A stretch of DNA of 64,000 nucleotides. Origin: Pseudonocardia sp. SCN 73-27 (GTDB lineage: Bacteria; Actinomycetota; Actinomycetes; Mycobacteriales; Pseudonocardiaceae). How positions within the stretch are numbered: position 1 is the first letter of the stretch; every line of letters begins with the position of its first letter. The stretch is taken from positions 149,670 through 213,669 of the forward strand of contig MEGH01000007.1 in NCBI GenBank assembly GCA_001725415.1, written 5' to 3'. The position numbers and the translations under genes are program-made. A model generated the notes under the pieces. That model did no database searches. It was not told the DNA's origin and saw nothing but the letters and a program-made list of their open reading frames with translations. This document shows positions 40,632 through 48,934 of the stretch, piece after piece.

Positions 40632-42137
40632 TCACCGAGCGGGCGGGTCGTCGGTCGACGGTTCGCGGGTGACCGCCAGCCAGCGGGCGAACCGGCCGCC
40701 GGAGTCGACGGCCCGGATCCGGTCCTCGGTGGCGCGCCGCGCCCTGGCCGTGGTGACGACGAGCAGCTGGTCGTGCTCGCGCAGCCGCGTCTCCAGATCG
40801 GGGGTGAACGCCTCCTCGTCGCGGACGACGAGGCTGACCGTCGCGCCCTTCGGCAGCCGCAGCTCCCGCAGGTAGACCCCGCGCAGCTTCGACCCGACCG
40901 GGACCCGGACCTGCAGCAGGTCGGCGTCGAGCTCGTCGAGCGGCGCGGCGTCGACCTCGATCTCACGCATGTCGGTGGACTGCACGACCTTGAGCCGCGC
41001 CGCGACCCACGGCAGCGTGGTGCCCTGCAGCAGGGTGAGCACGACGACGAGCACGAACACGACGTCGACGAGCCGCGACCCGCCCGGGGAGCCCTCGACG
41101 ACGGCGATCAGCGCCAGCACGATCGGCACCGCACCGCGCAGCCCCGACCACGACAGGAACGCCTGCTCGCGCCACGGCACCTTGAACGGCAACGCCGCCG
41201 CCATCACCGACAGCGGCCGGGCCGCGAGCAGCAGCACCGCGCCGGCGATCAGCGCTGGCACGACGGCCTCGGGCAGCCGCTCCGGTGAGACGTAGAGCCC
41301 CAGCAGCACGAACAGCCCGATCTGGGCGATCCAGCCGGTGCCCTCGGCGAACGACAGCACACCGCCCCGGTGGGGCAGCCGCGAGTTGCCGAGCACGAGC
41401 GCGCAGACGTAGGTCGCCAACAGTCCCGAGGCGTGGGCGAGCTGGCCGCCCGCGAACGCGAGCACGCACACCGCGATCGCCGCGAGCGGGTACAGACCGG
41501 TCGAGGGCAGCGCGGCCCGGCGCAGCGCCCACGCCCCGGCCACGCCGAGGACGCCGCCGATCACCCCGCCCGCGACCAGCTCGTAGACGACGAGCAGCGG
41601 CGTCCACCAGTGGAACGGCTCCCCCGAGGCGAACAGGATGACCGCGAGGACGACGGGCGCGTCGTTGAGACCGGACTCCAGCTCGAGGGTGCCGGCGAGG
41701 CGGCGTGACACCCCGACCCCGCGCAGCACGCTGAACACCGCCGCCGCGTCGGTCGACGACAGCACCGCGCCCCACAGGAACGCGACCCGCCAGTCCAGCC
41801 CGAGCAGCAGGTGCAGCAGCACCCCGGCGACACCGATGCTGACGACGACGGCCGTCGTCGACAGGGCGATGCCCACGCCCAACGACGGGCGCACCGCGTC
41901 CCACCTGGTCGTGAGCCCGCCCTCGATGAGGATGAGCACGAGCGCGGCGATGCCGAGGTTCTCGGTGAGCAGCGCGTCGGAGAACTGCAGGCCCAGCACC
42001 GACTCGCCGAGGATGACGCCGATACCGAGGTAGAGCAGCAACGAGGGCAGGCCGAGGCGCACGGACACCCTGACCGCCACCACGCCCACCAGGACGACCG
42101 CGGCGACAGCGCCGAGCAGCACCTCCAGACCCGCCAT
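40632..42137 (-). CDS. CPA1-type potassium/proton antiporter (NhaP2-like)
   Basis: A 501-residue antiporter with 12-13 helices and a C-terminal TrkA_C-like domain (about 400-470). ALVLILIEGGLTTRWDAVRP, GAVLSSTDAAAVFSVLRG and LELESGLNDAPVVLAVIL are the CPA signature, including the conserved Asp of the ND motif; WSGLRGAVPIVLALIA is also typical. The cytosolic domain suggests K+/H+ exchange. I chose the ATG at 42137, with GGAGG 13 nt upstream of it by sequence; the GTG at 42143 is too close to that site. Confidence 0.88.
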   Translation of the reverse strand: MAGLEVLLGAVAAVVLVGVVAVRVSVRLGLPSLLLYLGIGVILGESVLGLQFSDALLTENLGIAALVLILIEGGLTTRWDAVRPSLGVGIALSTTAVVVSIGVAGVLLHLLLGLDWRVAFLWGAVLSSTDAAAVFSVLRGVGVSRRLAGTLELESGLNDAPVVLAVILFASGEPFHWWTPLLVVYELVAGGVIGGVLGVAGAWALRRAALPSTGLYPLAAIAVCVLAFAGGQLAHASGLLATYVCALVLGNSRLPHRGGVLSFAEGTGWIAQIGLFVLLGLYVSPERLPEAVVPALIAGAVLLLAARPLSVMAAALPFKVPWREQAFLSWSGLRGAVPIVLALIAVVEGSPGGSRLVDVVFVLVVVLTLLQGTTLPWVAARLKVVQSTDMREIEVDAAPLDELDADLLQVRVPVGSKLRGVYLRELRLPKGATVSLVVRDEEAFTPDLETRLREHDQLLVVTTARARRATEDRIRAVDSGGRFARWLAVTREPSTDDPPAR

Positions 42138-42218
42138 GCCCACCCCTCCGGCGGATCACTCTATTCGGCGCCGGATTCGCACCTTCCGGGGAGGAGATCC
42201 CGTGCCTGCCAGCAGATC

Positions 42219-43400
42219 TCAGGTGGCGGCCACGCCCGGGGACGCGGCCGTCGGTCGTCGGTGCCCGAAGCGGCCGAACAGCCAGATCACCGGCAACGTG
42301 CAGGCCAGCGACACGGCGATGTAGAGGGGGCGTTGCAGCCACCACGCCAGGTCGGGGACCTGTTTCTCCCCGATCTCGCCGCTCCAGGCGTAGATGAGCC
42401 CGCGCCCGATGGCCATGCCGGTGGTGTGGAACAGGAAGACGGGCATGGCGAAGCGGTTGACGATCTCCACCACGCGCCGCGGCCGTGGCCGGTCGAGCCA
42501 GCGTTCCACGGTCGGGCGGCCCATCTCGGCCACCCCGATCTGGAAGACCAGCAGCGCGACGATGCACAGCGTCGGCGGGGCCATGTTCGACGTCTCCCCC
42601 GGTACCCCGACCATCGAGCCCGGGTACAGCCCGGAGAACACGAGCCCCACCAGGCCGAACAGCCCGGCCCACATCAGGGCGGCGTCGAACTGGCGCGGCG
42701 CGCGGACGACCTGCTCGTAGGAGAACCCGGCCTGGAACGCCAGCCCCCACACGAAGATCATGTTGACGTAGGCGAGCTCGTCCATGCCGGCACGGAACCG
42801 CAGGATGTCGACGACGACCACGAGCCCCGCGAACCACACCAGCGGCACCGCGCCGAAGTACCTGCGCAGCCACAGCCACAACGGCATCAGCGCGATCAGC
42901 CCGAGATAGACGGCGATGAACCAGAGCGGGCTGATCACCAGCAGCACGGCCCGGCCGACCCATGCGATGTCGAACACCGCGCCCAACCCGGCGCCGAGCC
43001 CGATCCACACGACGGCCAGCATCAGCGCCGGGATCGACAGCTTGCGGATGTTGCGCCACACGAAGCTGCCGAGATGCTCGCCACGTTCGCGGGCCCGTTC
43101 CCACGCCTTGAGGTGGACGTAGCCGCCGACGTAGAAGAACAGCGGCAGCACCTGGAACAGCCAGGTCAGCACCCACAGGCCCGACGTGAAGCCGAGCGGG
43201 CTGGTCGCGCCGGGGCCGGTCGGCCCCCAGACGAGGATCGTGAACGCCCAGTGCCAGAGGACGACCACGAGGATGGAGAAGGCGCGCAGGAAGTCGACGT
43301 AGCGGTCCCGCGCCACCGGCGGGTCCTGCGCGCCGGTCGTGGCGCGAGCGCCGCCGTGCCCCTTGCGGGCGGCTGCTCCGGCCGGGTCGACCTCGGTCAT
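42219..43400 (-). CDS. Acyltransferase family membrane protein (Acyl_transf_3)
   Basis: A 393-residue protein with about 10 helices. The N-terminal catalytic region is RDRYVDFLRAFSILVVVLWH with the conserved Arg/Asp and active His. FQVLPLFFYVGGYVHLKAWE, FWRNIRKLSIPAL-like basic loops and VFLFHTTGMAIG follow. These OafA-type enzymes move acyl groups onto sugars or lipids at the membrane. The substrate is unknown. It is divergent from the CPBP protease with 42 bp before its upstream ORF. Confidence 0.82.
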   Translation of the reverse strand: MTEVDPAGAAARKGHGGARATTGAQDPPVARDRYVDFLRAFSILVVVLWHWAFTILVWGPTGPGATSPLGFTSGLWVLTWLFQVLPLFFYVGGYVHLKAWERARERGEHLGSFVWRNIRKLSIPALMLAVVWIGLGAGLGAVFDIAWVGRAVLLVISPLWFIAVYLGLIALMPLWLWLRRYFGAVPLVWFAGLVVVVDILRFRAGMDELAYVNMIFVWGLAFQAGFSYEQVVRAPRQFDAALMWAGLFGLVGLVFSGLYPGSMVGVPGETSNMAPPTLCIVALLVFQIGVAEMGRPTVERWLDRPRPRRVVEIVNRFAMPVFLFHTTGMAIGRGLIYAWSGEIGEKQVPDLAWWLQRPLYIAVSLACTLPVIWLFGRFGHRRPTAASPGVAAT

Positions 43401-43428
43401 CGTGCCTGTCCCCCCGTGCGCGCTCCGG

Positions 43429-43434
43429 TACCGT
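43429..43434 (+). promoter_or_regulatory. Predicted -10 box for the CPBP transcript
   Basis: TACCGT, 8 nt before the ATG of a 9-codon upstream ORF. It suggests the mRNA starts at or near that ATG. Motif only. Confidence 0.35.
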
Positions 43435-43442
43435 CGTCCGGG

Positions 43443-43472
43443 ATGGCCCCCACCACGGCGGGACGGTCGTGA
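43443..43472 (+). CDS. Possible 9-codon upstream ORF coupled to the CPBP gene
   Basis: ATG at 43443 opens the peptide MAPTTAGRS, whose TGA (43470-43472) overlaps the CPBP start as TGATG. The protease gene has no clear Shine-Dalgarno sequence, so reinitiation after this ORF is a likely way to start it. No regulatory codon run is seen. Prediction from geometry. Confidence 0.4.
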   Translation: MAPTTAGRS

Positions 43473-44206
43473 TGGCGACGGTCCTGCAGAAACCTCCCGG
43501 GCGTCCCCGCCTCGCCGGGCGCACGCTGCGGCGGCGGCTGGGCCTGTTCTCGGTGATCGCGATCCTGGCAGCGTCGAACGTCGTCAGCAACCGGCTGTGG
43601 CCCGAGGCGTACGTCCCGTGGAACGTCGGTGTGGCGGTGCTGCTGGTCGTCCTGGCCCGCTGGTTCGGCGTGACCTGGGCGGACCTCGGACTCTCGCGGG
43701 CGACGCTGCGCCGCGGGCTCGGGATCGGCGCGGTCGCCCTCGCAGGCGTCGCCGTGTTGTACCTGATCGGGCTCGCCGTCCCGGCCACCCGCGAGGCCTT
43801 CCACGACTCCCGCGCCGCCGGGACGCTGGGGGCGGTGCTGTTCGCCGCGCTCGTGCGGATCCCGCTCGGAACGGCGCTGCTCGAGGAGACCGCGTTCCGT
43901 GGCGTGCTGCCTGCGCTCGTCGGTGGGTCGTGGTGGCGGCGGACACTGGTGTCGTCGGGGCTGTTCGGGCTGTGGCACGTGCTGCCGTCGATCGGGATGG
44001 CGAGTGCGAACGTGGCCGTCGCGTCGTCGGTCGGTGGCTGGGGCACGGTGGCGACGTCGGCGCTCGCGGTCGTCGCCACATTCGCCGCGGGTGTCCTGCT
44101 GTGCGTGTGGCGGCGATGGGGCGGGCACCTCGTCACGCCCTTCCTCGCCCACATCGCGACCAACTCCCTGGGCGTGCTGATCGCCTGGTGGGTCGTCACG
44201 CACTGA
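43472..44206 (+). CDS. CPBP family intramembrane metalloprotease
   Basis: A 244-residue membrane protein with about seven helices. Motif 1 is LLEETAFRGVLPAL (EExxxR), motif 2 is LFGLWHVLPS with the zinc His, and a third His lies in PFLAHIATNSLGV. This is the Rce1-like CPBP family, some members of which process peptides or prenylated proteins; the substrate here is unknown. I chose the ATG at 43472 overlapped by the stop of a short upstream ORF; a GTG one codon earlier is possible. Confidence 0.87.
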   Translation: MATVLQKPPGRPRLAGRTLRRRLGLFSVIAILAASNVVSNRLWPEAYVPWNVGVAVLLVVLARWFGVTWADLGLSRATLRRGLGIGAVALAGVAVLYLIGLAVPATREAFHDSRAAGTLGAVLFAALVRIPLGTALLEETAFRGVLPALVGGSWWRRTLVSSGLFGLWHVLPSIGMASANVAVASSVGGWGTVATSALAVVATFAAGVLLCVWRRWGGHLVTPFLAHIATNSLGVLIAWWVVTH

Positions 44207-44240
44207 GCTCGTGAGCGGCGCAGGGGGTTGACGTGCGGCC

Positions 44241-44254
44241 GGGGGTTGTCCCCC
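44241..44254. terminator. Small GC hairpin after the CPBP gene
   Basis: GGGGG-TTGT-CCCCC, 34 nt after the CPBP stop and 60 nt before the next kinase start. It may terminate the CPBP transcript. There is no U-tract. Confidence 0.4.
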
Positions 44255-44302
44255 CGTCGCGGTCGGGAACCTTCCGGATGGTGCCCGGTGCGTGGCGGTC
44301 CC

Positions 44303-44308
44303 TAGGTT
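44303..44308 (+). promoter_or_regulatory. Predicted -10 box of the kinase operon, leaderless
   Basis: TAGGTT with 6 nt to the ATG at 44315. No Shine-Dalgarno sequence. It would drive kinase, regulator and DUF4097 protein. Confidence 0.45.
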
Positions 44309-44314
44309 CGTCCC

Positions 44315-45622
44315 ATGCCCACGGCAGTCACCTCTCCCCCCGCGACCGCGGTCGGCGCCAGGCCCTCCCCGGCCGACCCGCTGCGCGCGTGGGCCTCCCC
44401 CGCCACCTGGCTCGGAGCCGCGCACCTGCTGCTCGACGTGTTCTTCGGCGTCGCGACGAGCTTCCTCGTGCTGTTCGGGCTGTTCTGGTCGGTCGTCCTG
44501 CTTCCGTTCGCGCTGCTCGGGGTGCCGGTGTGGATGCTCACCGCCTGGGTCAGCACCGGGCTCGGTGTGATCGAGCGGGCCCGCTACCGGCTGCTGCTCG
44601 GCGTCGACATCGAGGCCCAGCCGATGCCGCCCACGCAGCGCCATCCGCTGCGGTACGCGGGTGCGCTGCTGCGCGATCCCGGTGTGCAGCGGCGGATGGT
44701 GCACCAGGTGATCGCCGCACCGCTGGGGGCGCTGACGTCGGGCGTCGTCTACGGGCTGCTGGCGTTCGGGGCGACGCTGCTGGTGATGCCCGTCGCCGTG
44801 CTGCTCGCCGGCAACTCCGACGCGCACCTGTTCTCGATCCCGCTGGCGTCCGGGACGGCGCGCGGGCTGCTCGCCGGCGTCGGGCTCGTACTCCTGCTGG
44901 TCACCCCCGCCGCGGTGCGAGGTCTGGTGTCGGTGGACGTCGCCGTCGCCCGCGCCCTGCTCGGGCCCGTACCCGGGGCGCTCGCCGCCCGGGTCGGGGA
45001 GCTGGAGCGCAGCCGCGCCCGCGTCGTCGACTCCGTGGAGGCCGAGCGCCGACGCATCGAACGCGACCTGCACGACGGCACCCAGCAGAGCCTCGTCTCG
45101 CTGGCCATGACGCTGGGCCGGGCGAAGGCCCGCTACCGGACCGAGCCCGAGGCGATCGGCGACCTGCTCGACGACGCCCACCGCCAGGCCAAGGACGCCG
45201 TCGTGGAGCTGCGCGGGCTGATCCGCGGCCTGCACCCGCCGGTGCTGTCCGACCGTGGTCTCGACGCCGCCCTGCCCGCGCTGGCCGCCCGCTGCCCGGT
45301 GCCGGTCGAGCTCACCGTCGATGTGCCCGTCCGGCCGCCGCTGGCCGTCGAGTCGATCGGGTACTTCGTGGTGTCCGAGGCGCTGACCAACGTCGCCAAG
45401 CACTCCGGTGCCGCCCACGCGAGCGTCGCGGTCACCGAGTCCGACCGGACACTGTGGATCACCGTGATCGACGACGGCCGCGGCGGGGCCGATGCTGCGT
45501 ACGGGACCGGCCTGCGGGGGCTGGCCGACCGGGTGTCCGGTGTGGACGGCCAGCTGTCGGTCGACTCGCCCGCGGGCGGCCCGACGGTGCTGACGGTCGA
45601 GCTGCCGTGCCGGCTCACGTGA
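44315..45622 (+). CDS. NarL-type sensor histidine kinase with membrane sensor domain
   Basis: A 435-residue kinase. Four hydrophobic segments (about 35-60, 60-85, 125-165, 185-205) form the membrane part, resembling the putative sensor domain of actinobacterial NarL-type kinases. The HisKA_3 helix has the phospho-acceptor His in RRRIERDLHDGTQQSLVSLA. The ATPase domain has VVSEALTNVAKHSGAAHASV (N-box) and VIDDGRGGADAAYGTGLRGL (G-box). Its stop overlaps the regulator start as GTGA. The signal is unknown; the downstream DUF4097 protein suggests envelope stress. Confidence 0.92.
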   Translation: MPTAVTSPPATAVGARPSPADPLRAWASPATWLGAAHLLLDVFFGVATSFLVLFGLFWSVVLLPFALLGVPVWMLTAWVSTGLGVIERARYRLLLGVDIEAQPMPPTQRHPLRYAGALLRDPGVQRRMVHQVIAAPLGALTSGVVYGLLAFGATLLVMPVAVLLAGNSDAHLFSIPLASGTARGLLAGVGLVLLLVTPAAVRGLVSVDVAVARALLGPVPGALAARVGELERSRARVVDSVEAERRRIERDLHDGTQQSLVSLAMTLGRAKARYRTEPEAIGDLLDDAHRQAKDAVVELRGLIRGLHPPVLSDRGLDAALPALAARCPVPVELTVDVPVRPPLAVESIGYFVVSEALTNVAKHSGAAHASVAVTESDRTLWITVIDDGRGGADAAYGTGLRGLADRVSGVDGQLSVDSPAGGPTVLTVELPCRLT

Positions 45623-46281
45623 GCGCGCCCGCCGCGCCCCGGGTCGTCATCGCCGAGGACTCCGTGCTGCTGCGCGAGGGCCTCGAGCGGCTGCTCGCCG
45701 AGGCGGGGTTCGACGTCGTCGCCGCCGTCGGGGACGCGGAGTCGTTGCTGCGCAAAGTCGGCGACGACCAGCCCGACATCGTCGTCGCCGACGTCAGGAT
45801 GCCGCCCACCCACTCCGACGAGGGCCTGCGCGCCGCGCTGGTCATCCGCACCCGGTGGCCGTCGGTGGCGGTGCTGGTCCTGTCGCAGTACGTCGAGGAA
45901 CGCTACGCCACCGACCTGCTCGCAGGCGACACCCGCGGCGTCGGCTACCTGCTCAAGGACCGGGTCGCCGACGTCGAGAGCTTCGTCGAGGCCCTGCACC
46001 GCGTCCGGGCCGGAGGCACCGCCCTCGACCCCGACGTCGTGTCCCAGATCCTCACCCGCTCCCGGCGGACCGCGCCGCTCGCCGAGCTCACCCCACGCGA
46101 ACGCGACGTGCTCACGCTGATGGCCGAGGGCCGCTCCAACAGCGGTATCGCCGAGGCCCTCGTGGTGTCCGACGGCGCCGTCGAGAAGCACGTCAGCGGC
46201 ATCTTCGCGAAGTTCGCGCTGCCCGCCGCCCCGACCGACCACCGCCGCGTCCTCGCGGTGCTGCGCTACCTGGAGAGCTGA
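45619..46281 (+). CDS. NarL/FixJ-family response regulator
   Basis: A 220-residue regulator. The receiver domain has AEDS (acidic patch), the phospho-acceptor Asp58 in IVVADVRMPPTHSDEGL and GYLLKDRV. The LuxR-type helix-turn-helix is LTPRERDVLTLMAEGRSNSG followed by IAEALVVSDGAVEKHVSGIF. The GTG start overlaps the kinase stop and the TGA overlaps the next ATG by one base. It pairs with the kinase just upstream and likely controls the DUF4097 gene among others. Confidence 0.94.
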   Translation: MSAPAAPRVVIAEDSVLLREGLERLLAEAGFDVVAAVGDAESLLRKVGDDQPDIVVADVRMPPTHSDEGLRAALVIRTRWPSVAVLVLSQYVEERYATDLLAGDTRGVGYLLKDRVADVESFVEALHRVRAGGTALDPDVVSQILTRSRRTAPLAELTPRERDVLTLMAEGRSNSGIAEALVVSDGAVEKHVSGIFAKFALPAAPTDHRRVLAVLRYLES

Positions 46282-47108
46282 TGTCGGAGCTGATGGACAC
46301 GACCGTCCTGCCGCCCGCGGAGCCCGAGGCGCCCCGGCCGCCGCGGCGCCCGCACCCGGCCCTGGTGGTCGCCGCGGTCGTGGTCGTGCTGATCGCGGCC
46401 GTGGCCGGGGTCGCGCAGCTGCTCGGTTCGGCCGTGCACTCGACGACCGTCACCGACGCCACCTACACGCTCGCGTCGCCGCGGCTGGCCGTCACCTCGA
46501 ACTCAGGGGACATCACCGTCGTGCTCAGCGCCGACGACGCCGTCCACGTCCGCACCCAGGCCCGCCACGGGCTCGCCACGCCCGACCTGGTCGCCGAGTC
46601 CGGAGCCACCGGCCTGGTGCTCGACTCGCACTGCAACGGGTTCCTCGGCGACTTCTGCCAGGTCTCCTACACCGTCGCCGTCCCGCGCGATGTCTCCCTG
46701 ATGGTCTCCGGCGGCATGGGTGACGTCGTCGTCCGCGACGTCGACGGCCGTGTCGACGTCGACAACACCGGTGGCGACGTGCTCCTGAGCGGGATCGGCG
46801 GCGACGTCACCGTCCGCACCGTCTCCGGCGACGTCGTCGCCACCGACATGCGGTCCGGGTCGGTGCTGGCCGAGACCACCCTGGGCGACGTCAGCGTCGC
46901 GGGCGCGGTCGCGCCGACCAGCGTGACGGTGCGTTCCACCATCGGCGACATCGACGTCGCCGTCCCCGCGACCCGGCCCTACCGGGTCGACGTCGGTCCG
47001 GGTTCGGACGCCGGGTCGACCCGGGTGCTGCTGCCCGTCGACCCCACGGCCACGGCGACGGTGTCGGCGACGTCCGACCACGGCGATGTCACCGTCCGGC
47101 CGCTGTAG
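46281..47108 (+). CDS. DUF4097-type membrane-anchored beta-repeat protein
   Basis: A 275-residue protein with a short cytosolic Pro-rich head, one helix (about 30-53, ALVVAAVVVVLIAAVAGVAQ) and an exported beta-rich domain. That domain has short repeats of the type GDVVVRDVDG, GDVLLSGIGG, GDVTVRTVSG and GDVSVAGAV, as in DUF4097 (DUF4098-like) proteins of envelope-stress operons such as those near LiaRS. One Cys pair (SHCNGFLGDFCQ) may form a disulfide. The ATG overlaps the regulator stop (TGATG). Role unknown. Confidence 0.8.
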   Translation: MSELMDTTVLPPAEPEAPRPPRRPHPALVVAAVVVVLIAAVAGVAQLLGSAVHSTTVTDATYTLASPRLAVTSNSGDITVVLSADDAVHVRTQARHGLATPDLVAESGATGLVLDSHCNGFLGDFCQVSYTVAVPRDVSLMVSGGMGDVVVRDVDGRVDVDNTGGDVLLSGIGGDVTVRTVSGDVVATDMRSGSVLAETTLGDVSVAGAVAPTSVTVRSTIGDIDVAVPATRPYRVDVGPGSDAGSTRVLLPVDPTATATVSATSDHGDVTVRPL

Positions 47109-47125
47109 CGGGCCCTGCTGCGGGG

Positions 47126-47884
47126 TCAGACCTGCCAGGTCAGCGTGGCGGCGTGGCGGGGGCGTTCCGGCAGCGCGGCCAGCGCCTCGCCCACCTCGTC
47201 GACCCGCTCGGCGGGCAGGCACAGCCGGCGGGTGACCCACTCCGCGTCCTGGCGCGGCGGGGACTCCCGCTCCCAGCGCGCCACGTCCGGCGCGATGCCG
47301 AGGTCGAGGAGGACGGCGACGGCGTCGTCGGTGCGGGCGGGTTCGGGGCGGCGCAGCCCGTGGAAGCGCAGCCACAGCGGATCGAGCCAGGCCATCGGGT
47401 GCTCGTCGAGCATCTCCACGACGACCCCCGACCGGGCCGCCTCCGTGAGCGCGGCGACGAACGGAGGCAGGTCGACGACGTTGTGCAGCACGTGGTGCGA
47501 CACCACGACGTCGGCGTGCCCGGCCGCGTCGGCGATGTCGGGCCAGCGGCCCTCGACGGTCGCGTACGGGATGCCGCGGCGGCGCGCGCCCTCGGCGAAC
47601 ACCTCCAGCATGTCGGGCTGGTGGTCGACACCCGTCACGGCCGTCAGGGCGCCGACCAGCGCGAACGCCGCAGCACCGCCGCCGCAGCCGACGTCGAGCA
47701 CCGTGCCCGAGCCGCCCAGCAGCCCGAGCGCCGACACGCGCGACGGGGTGTCGGCGGGCTCGTCGGGGGCGGCGAAGTCGCGCGGATCGTGCACCCACGG
47801 GCTCGCCGGCGCCCGGGCGAGGATCTCCGGCGGGATGCCGCGGCCCGACTGCAGGTCGTGCCATCGCCTCGCCGCGTCGATCAC
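47126..47884 (-). CDS. Class I SAM-dependent methyltransferase
   Basis: A 252-residue methyltransferase. Motif I is TVLDVGCGGGAAAFALVG, followed by VTGVDHQPDMLEVFAEGARR, DVVVSHHVLHNVVDL and a helical C-terminal lid. It resembles small-molecule methyltransferases of the Methyltransf_11/25 type, substrate unknown. The GTG start at 47884 is 6 nt after a TAGGGT box, predicting a leaderless mRNA. It is convergent with the DUF4097 gene. Confidence 0.85.
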   Translation of the reverse strand: MIDAARRWHDLQSGRGIPPEILARAPASPWVHDPRDFAAPDEPADTPSRVSALGLLGGSGTVLDVGCGGGAAAFALVGALTAVTGVDHQPDMLEVFAEGARRRGIPYATVEGRWPDIADAAGHADVVVSHHVLHNVVDLPPFVAALTEAARSGVVVEMLDEHPMAWLDPLWLRFHGLRRPEPARTDDAVAVLLDLGIAPDVARWERESPPRQDAEWVTRRLCLPAERVDEVGEALAALPERPRHAATLTWQV

Positions 47885-47888
47885 GGGG

Positions 47889-48110
47889 TCACCCTACGAC
47901 CTCGGCGGTTGCGGGCGACTCCACGACGCGTTCGACGAGCGGTCCCACTCCCCCGGCCACCACCAGGTGAGCGCCGTACCCGACCAGGAGCCCGGCGACG
48001 GCCGGCACCGCGCTCCGCTCCCGCACACCGGCGGCCGGCACGAACGCCGGGTCGGGCCCGGGCACCGCGATCAGCGTGAGCGCGAGGGCCGGCACGACCG
48101 ACGGGTCCAT
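47889..48110 (-). pseudogene. LysE/RhtB exporter remnant (N-terminal fragment)
   Basis: A 73-residue ORF. MDPSVVPALALTLIAVPGPD resembles the start of LysE/RhtB amino acid exporters, including the PGPD motif, and a second hydrophobic stretch (AVAGLLVGYGAHLVVAGGVG) corresponds to helix 2. Family members have about 200 residues, so two thirds is missing and the ORF ends in an unrelated tail. Either a decayed gene or a short membrane protein that mimics it. A methyltransferase promoter appears to use its 3' end. Confidence 0.5.
47891..47896 (-). promoter_or_regulatory. Predicted methyltransferase -10 box, leaderless
   Basis: TAGGGT on the minus strand, 6 nt before the GTG at 47884, overlapping the end of the upstream LysE-like fragment. 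Confidence 0.45.
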
Positions 48111-48117
48111 GACCAGA

Positions 48118-48870
48118 TCATGCCCCGCGGGTCTCCGGCAGGGTCCGGCGCACGACTCCCCTGGCCACGAGCTCGACCGTCACGACGACCGCGATGGTCT
48201 CGGCCGCGAGCAGCCCGACCAGCACCAGGACCTGTGCCGCGCCCGCCGTGACCGGGTCACCGCCGCCGAGCAGGACCCCGACGAACGCGCCCGGCAGCGT
48301 CACGAGCCCGACCGTGCGGGTCTGGTCGAGCGCCGGGACCAGCGCCTCCGCTCCCGACGGCCCCACCACCAGCATCGCCGCGTCGCGCTCGCCGAACCCC
48401 AGCGACAGCGCCGCCTCGTACTCCCCGCGCCGGGTCGTGAGCCCCTCGAGCGCGCGGCGCCCGGCCAGCGACGTCGCCGACATCGCCCCGCCCACCACGA
48501 TCCCTGTGATGGGGACGACGGCGATGCCGGTCGGCGGCACCGTGCCCGAGGCCAGGACGACCGCCAGGACCGGGACCGCACCGGCGAGGATCGCGATGCC
48601 CGCCGCGAGCCCGCTGCGGTGCGGGGTCATCCGCCGGGCCGACGTCCACGTCGCCACCGCGGCCATGAGCAGCGTGAACGCCACCGTCGACCACCACGAC
48701 CGCACGACGGCAAGGATCACCAGCGACACCGCGCCCAGCTGCACGGCCGCCCGCACCGCCGCGACGGCCGTCATCCGCGAGGTGCCGACGCGGCCGGCGA
48801 GGCTCACCGCCACCGCGATCGCGACCAGCACCAGCAGCGCCACGACCAGCGGCCACCCGACCCCGATCAT
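48118..48870 (-). CDS. FetB/UPF0014 ABC transporter permease
   Basis: A 250-residue membrane protein with about seven helices, matching the FetB (YbbM) family: VRAAVQLGAVSLVILAVV, VPITGIVVGGAMSATSLAGR, YEAALSLGFGERDA, TRTVGLVTLPGAFVGVLLGG and DPVTAGAAQVLVLVGLLAAE are characteristic. In E. coli FetAB exports iron with the ATPase FetA; no ATPase gene is adjacent here. The ATG at 48870 has GGAGG 9 nt upstream. An earlier in-frame ATG-type start at 48903 is not supported. Confidence 0.88.
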   Translation of the reverse strand: MIGVGWPLVVALLVLVAIAVAVSLAGRVGTSRMTAVAAVRAAVQLGAVSLVILAVVRSWWSTVAFTLLMAAVATWTSARRMTPHRSGLAAGIAILAGAVPVLAVVLASGTVPPTGIAVVPITGIVVGGAMSATSLAGRRALEGLTTRRGEYEAALSLGFGERDAAMLVVGPSGAEALVPALDQTRTVGLVTLPGAFVGVLLGGGDPVTAGAAQVLVLVGLLAAETIAVVVTVELVARGVVRRTLPETRGA

Positions 48871-48934
48871 GCAGCCGAGCCTCCCGCACGGGGCGTCGTG
48901 CACGGGTGCCGGGGCCCTGGTCCCGCGCGGCGCC

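Noticed and set aside
44208-44222. CTCGTGAGCGGCGC as a fourth copy of the type A hairpin
   Set aside because: Only the first few bases of one arm match and no pairing arm follows.
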